Below, one piece after another: positions 14,006 to 16,765 of a stretch of 16,765 bases of DNA. The notes beneath the pieces are model-generated. The model made no database searches and was not told where the DNA came from. It worked only from the letters and a program-made list of their open reading frames with translations. The stretch covers positions 1-16,765 of the forward strand of contig USKS01000007.1 of the NCBI GenBank assembly GCA_900555345.1, in the 5' to 3' direction. Source of the DNA: an uncultured Eubacteriales bacterium. GTDB lineage: Bacteria > Bacillota_A > Clostridia > Oscillospirales > CAG-272. The translations under genes were made by a program, and so were the position numbers. Positions within the stretch are counted from its first letter, which is position 1. Each line of letters opens with the position of its first letter.

Positions 14006-14551
14006 TTATCTTGTCATATTTCTGCGGCTTCTGCTGCGGTCAAATTCCGGATTCCATCCGTAGAAGTTTCTGCAGTCGCTGTCGTCCTGCGCTATGCGCA
14101 GCGCTTCACCGAAGCGCTGGAAGTGCACGATCTCCCGCTCACGCAGAAACTTTATGGGATCGCAGATGTCGGGATCGTCAACGAGACGCAGAATGTTGTC
14201 ATACGTCACGCGGGCTTTTTGCTCTGCCGCAAGGTCCTCGTGAAGGTCGGCGAAAACGTCGCCCTTGACGCCGAAATAATCGGCGCGGAACGGAACTCCC
14301 GCAGCAGCAATCGGGTATATCCCCGTTGTATGATCCACGAAGTAGGTGTCAAATCCGCTGCGCTTGATCTCGTCAATGCTGAGGTTTTTCGTAAGCTGGT
14401 AAACTATCGCCGAAACCATCTCAACATGAGCAAGCTCTTCTGTTGCAATGTCGGTAAGAACACCTACGATCTTGTCGTTCGGCATGGTGTAGCGCTGGCA
14501 CAGGTATCTGAGCGACGCGCCGAGCTCGCCATCCGGACCTCCGAAGTGCAT
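14006..14551 (-). CDS. cotJC: Manganese catalase CotJC, 3' portion only (N-terminus removed by element)
   Basis: A 181-residue open frame matching spore-coat CotJC manganese catalases from FGGPDGELGASLRYLCQRYTMP onward. By homology to the known Mn catalases, the di-manganese ligands are all present: E9, E39 and H42 (TEELAHVEM), E110 (AAEQKAR) and H143 (REREIVHFQRF). What is missing is the first ~28 residues of the family (in Bacillus the MWVYEKKLQYPVK... segment), just before FGG. In their place comes the end of a serine recombinase gene, 10 bases upstream. The ATG at 14551 is probably accidental: no Shine-Dalgarno precedes it. In Bacillus, CotJC is made in the mother cell with CotJA and CotJB; here neither lies adjacent. 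I read this as the 3' half of a gene split by insertion, possibly rejoined by excision. Confidence 0.88.
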   Translation of the reverse strand: MHFGGPDGELGASLRYLCQRYTMPNDKIVGVLTDIATEELAHVEMVSAIVYQLTKNLSIDEIKRSGFDTYFVDHTTGIYPIAAAGVPFRADYFGVKGDVFADLHEDLAAEQKARVTYDNILRLVDDPDICDPIKFLREREIVHFQRFGEALRIAQDDSDCRNFYGWNPEFDRSRSRRNMTR

Positions 14552-14564
14552 TTTATGATAATTA
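14541..14564. other. Element/host junction, candidate attachment site
   Basis: Homology to CotJC begins with the TTC codon at 14545-14543, and the recombinase stop codon is at 14564-14562, so the crossover lies in or next to this stretch. The host-side bases TTCGGAGGTCC encode the conserved FGGP and are a good place for a serine-integrase core. The exact core dinucleotide cannot be fixed without the other junction. Confidence 0.5.
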
Positions 14565-16034
14565 TTGTGGGAGAAAAGTAATAGTTAATGTTTCTGTGGA
14601 TTTGGAATAGATTGCTTTATCTATGATAGTGCGGAGGGCTTCGTTTTTGGCCTGCTCACTGACGTCGCTCTTTTTGAGAAACTCGACTACATATGTGAGC
14701 TTCTTGCGGAACGTTTCTATATCAAATGTCTCGGCGGCTGACTGCTGTTGCTTATTTTTGAGATCCTCGATCTTCGATGTGATCTCTTTTTTGTTTGTGC
14801 TGTACTGTTCCAGTGTGTCTATCTCTGCAAGGTATGCTTCCTGCGCACGGGCAAGTCTGCGCCTTTCTATGGCTATGAGTTTATCATAGTCAATGTCGTC
14901 ATCCTGCTTTTTCGGCGCCGGCGCGATGTTGAATTTGTTTGTTTTCAAGGCTTCTTCCAGACCGTTTATAAAAGCTATTTCGAGCTTTGGCATAGTCACT
15001 GAATGAGATACATGACATATGCCTCTGGAATAGTTACAACATTGCATTGTGTTTACACGGTTTTTACCGCTCTTCGCGGAAGCAAGCGATAAGGTGCCGC
15101 CGCAGGTATCACAATGTATCAGACTTTTCAGCATATATTCTGCAGGCTGTTCTCTGCGGGCGTATTTGCGATAACGCTTTTTTTGTTCGACAATGCGCTC
15201 CTGAGCTTTATCCCAAAGCTCAGGAGTAATTATCGGCTTATGGTGACCGTCTATGGTTATTATGCTTTCGTTTTCGTAATCTCGTTTTGATACGGCTTTT
15301 GTACCGTCTGTGCTCCAACGCAGCTTGCCTATATAGCATGGGTTTTGGAGCATATAATCTATCCATCTGTTGTCTGGCATTCCTCCGTACTTTGTGCGCA
15401 CACCTTTATTACCGAGATATACGGCTATGGCACGCTGCCCCATTCCGTCTGCGTACAGTTGAAATACTTCACGCACTACATCTGCTGCACCGCTCTCTTC
15501 GTCAGGAATATAATTCTTGTTTTCCATTCTATACCCGAACGGCGGAGGGGTGACCGGCTCACCACGGGATATCTTTTCCGTCATGCCTCGAGTGACTTCT
15601 GCCCCGAGATTTATCAGATAGAATTCGTCCATCCATTCTATGATGCGCTCTATAAGTGTGCCGTAATGTCCCTCCGGTATAGGCTCTGACACGGAAACGA
15701 CGGAGACCCCTTTCTTCCGGAGCAGGTTTTTATATACCATGCTCTCTTCCTGATTGCGGGCAAAACGGGAGAATTTCCATACATATATGGTGCGGAAGGG
15801 CTGAGCTTTATCTTTTGCAAGTGCGATCATTCGGTTAAAGCTATCGCGCTTTCTGGCGCTTTTGCCGGAAATGCCGTCGTCGTAGAACACGTATTCATCG
15901 GGTATCTGGCAGCCGTCTTTTTCGGCGTATTCTCTTATCTTCTTGAGCTGGCTTGCAGGGGAGTATTCATCCTGACGCTCGTCGGAGACGCGTATATATG
16001 CTGCGCCGAGTTTATACAGCTGTTTGTCTGACAT
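14562..16034 (-). CDS. Large serine recombinase (integrase/excisionase, SpoIVCA-like class)
   Basis: A 490-residue site-specific recombinase. The N-terminal resolvase domain (about 10-145) has AAYIRVSDERQ with the catalytic serine S17 and the KFSRFARN arginines R90 and R93. The recombinase domain (about 165-290) includes PPPFGYR, VREVFQLYADGMGQRAIAVYLG and NPCYIGKLRW. A zinc ribbon follows (C308, C311, C332/C333, C340), then a charged coiled-coil segment (about 380-432) that in this class controls integration versus excision. All catalytic parts are intact. Length and layout match the enzymes that move skin-type and Tn4451-like elements. The gene ends 10 bases before the cotJC 3' fragment, in the same direction. 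AGGAGG lies 11 bases before the ATG, in the loop of a TTGAG/CTCAA stem (16042-16055). Confidence 0.95.
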   Translation of the reverse strand: MSDKQLYKLGAAYIRVSDERQDEYSPASQLKKIREYAEKDGCQIPDEYVFYDDGISGKSARKRDSFNRMIALAKDKAQPFRTIYVWKFSRFARNQEESMVYKNLLRKKGVSVVSVSEPIPEGHYGTLIERIIEWMDEFYLINLGAEVTRGMTEKISRGEPVTPPPFGYRMENKNYIPDEESGAADVVREVFQLYADGMGQRAIAVYLGNKGVRTKYGGMPDNRWIDYMLQNPCYIGKLRWSTDGTKAVSKRDYENESIITIDGHHKPIITPELWDKAQERIVEQKKRYRKYARREQPAEYMLKSLIHCDTCGGTLSLASAKSGKNRVNTMQCCNYSRGICHVSHSVTMPKLEIAFINGLEEALKTNKFNIAPAPKKQDDDIDYDKLIAIERRRLARAQEAYLAEIDTLEQYSTNKKEITSKIEDLKNKQQQSAAETFDIETFRKKLTYVVEFLKKSDVSEQAKNEALRTIIDKAIYSKSTETLTITFLPQ

Positions 16035-16114
16035 GGATGCTTGAGCCTCCTCAAAAGTATTTCTGCTTGCCGTTTACGCTTTTTGGCACACAGAAGCGGT
16101 CGCCTTTTCTTTTT

Positions 16115-16573
16115 TCATTGTTGTACCTTTATTTTGTTTTTCTTGTCACCGCAAACAAAAAATGTAATTGTGAAGCCTATGAGTGCAGAGGCAACAGAAG
16201 AAAGCTTTGCAGTGGGAGTGCTTACGGAAAAGTGCTTTTCATCGGTCTTATCCACGATTGTGGCTTTTATATTTTCGGGGTCTGCTGTCGGATTACCGCT
16301 GTGATATTTGAAAGAGTACAAATCATCCTTGCAATAGTTGCATGCATGGTATCCGTCAATGGTGGCCTGCACGGTATTTGTTTCAAAAATGTCGGTATCG
16401 TCCAAATACTTGCAGTCTAAAAAATGATAATGCTCGCCGTGCTTTGTAACGAAACAGCGTACTGTATCGGCAGTATAGGTTCTTTCCCCGCTTTCGGGGA
16501 AAACAGCAGTCAAGATGGCGAAAACAGTAATGCCGACCGTTAAGGCTACAAGCAGTGATTTGATGATGCGCAT
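16115..16573 (-). CDS. Small two-helix membrane protein with a YH-C-L-CxxC motif
   Basis: A 152-residue protein: an N-terminal signal-anchor helix (about 5-25), an external domain, and a second helix near the C-terminus (about 124-142) followed by a lysine-rich tail. The domain contains FVTKHGEHYHFLDCKYL (41-57) and GYHACNYC (74-81), with H50, C54, C78 and C81 spaced as in the Ada-like YHxxxCxxL...GYxPCxxC module found attached to many secreted and nuclease proteins; it probably binds a metal ion. AAGGAGA lies 7 bases before the ATG. It sits 80 bases upstream of the recombinase in the same direction and is element cargo. Function unknown. Confidence 0.75.
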   Translation of the reverse strand: MRIIKSLLVALTVGITVFAILTAVFPESGERTYTADTVRCFVTKHGEHYHFLDCKYLDDTDIFETNTVQATIDGYHACNYCKDDLYSFKYHSGNPTADPENIKATIVDKTDEKHFSVSTPTAKLSSVASALIGFTITFFVCGDKKNKIKVQQ

Positions 16574-16603
16574 AATAGGTTCTCCTTATACACAAGCGGT
16601 ATC

Positions 16604-16765
16604 TTAGTATTCTGATATCTTGCTGTCTTTCAGAGAACATCTACCAACAGCAATTAAGGGGACCGATGCAACAATGGCAATAATGTTAGCAATTATTGCA
16701 CCTTTGAAGAGTAAATTTATTATGGGAAATATAACATTAAGAGTTGCAATGTAGATGCCGGCGCA
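16604..16765 (-). CDS. C-terminal end of a membrane protein, cut by the window edge
   Basis: The last 53 codons of a minus-strand frame that is open to the window edge and stops at 16606-16604. The peptide has two hydrophobic helices (GIYIATLNVIFPIINLLF and AIIANIIAIVASVPLIAV) and a polar tail ending KDSKISEY. The next gene starts 30 bases later with a strong ribosome binding site, consistent with an operon. There is too little to identify it. It was found by reading the frame directly and is too short to be certain. Confidence 0.5.
   Translation of the reverse strand, partial: CAGIYIATLNVIFPIINLLFKGAIIANIIAIVASVPLIAVGRCSLKDSKISEY

Larger units (their letters stand above)
14549..16765 (-). 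mobile_element. One end of an integrated serine-recombinase element (continues past the window)
   Basis: From the cotJC junction rightwards the sequence holds a large serine recombinase, a small membrane protein and the end of a further membrane protein, all on the minus strand. This part is visibly more AT-rich and less biased to GC-ending codons than the genes to its left, consistent with acquisition. No transposase, terminal inverted repeats or phage structural genes are seen in this part. The far end and total size are unknown. Confidence 0.7.

Noticed and set aside
1..16765. CRISPR arrays, tRNA or rRNA genes
   Set aside because: No regularly spaced repeats, cloverleaf pattern or conserved rRNA segments were recognised on either strand.

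Overview
The window looks like a contig from a spore-forming Clostridia bacterium, probably of the Oscillospirales/Ruminococcaceae type. I cannot name a species. The evidence is a spore protease gene (gpr), a CotJC-type spore-coat manganese catalase, a DUF4364 protein, consensus sigma-A promoters, strong AGGAGG ribosome binding sites and GC-rich coding sequence. Bases 1-25 are not genomic: they match the end of the Illumina Nextera transposase adapter.

Layout. 26-1850 (-): iscS-iscU, cysteine desulfurase and Fe-S scaffold, behind two promoters, one with an inverted repeat inside its spacer. 1925-7210 (-): a five-gene operon of PLP aminotransferase, inorganic pyrophosphatase, Obg GTPase, RsmF-like RNA methylase (TGATG overlap with obg) and a YhhN-family membrane protein, starting at a sigma-A promoter at 7180-7208 and ending at a strong terminator. 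7347-8249 (-): a three-helix membrane protein of unknown function with a perfect consensus promoter and its own terminator. 8303-8623 (-): two tandem promoter/hairpin/U-run units that look like small RNA genes. 8639-9633 (-): gpr with a possible sigma-F/G promoter. 9865-13840 (+): an oligopeptide-binding lipoprotein with a structured leader, a DUF4364 winged-helix protein, a SigH-like sigma factor and a double zinc-ribbon protein, closed by a very long hairpin terminator.

14006-16765 (-) is the most interesting part. A manganese catalase of CotJC type is cut off exactly at its N-terminus. Ten bases upstream, in the same direction, ends a complete large serine recombinase gene, followed further upstream by a small membrane protein and the C-terminal end of another membrane protein that runs off the window. 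This is the arrangement expected at one end of an integrated element sitting inside cotJC. The layout resembles the skin-type elements that interrupt sporulation genes (sigK, spsM, spoVFB) and are excised by a serine recombinase in the mother cell. Whether this one is developmentally excised cannot be seen here, because the other end lies outside the window.
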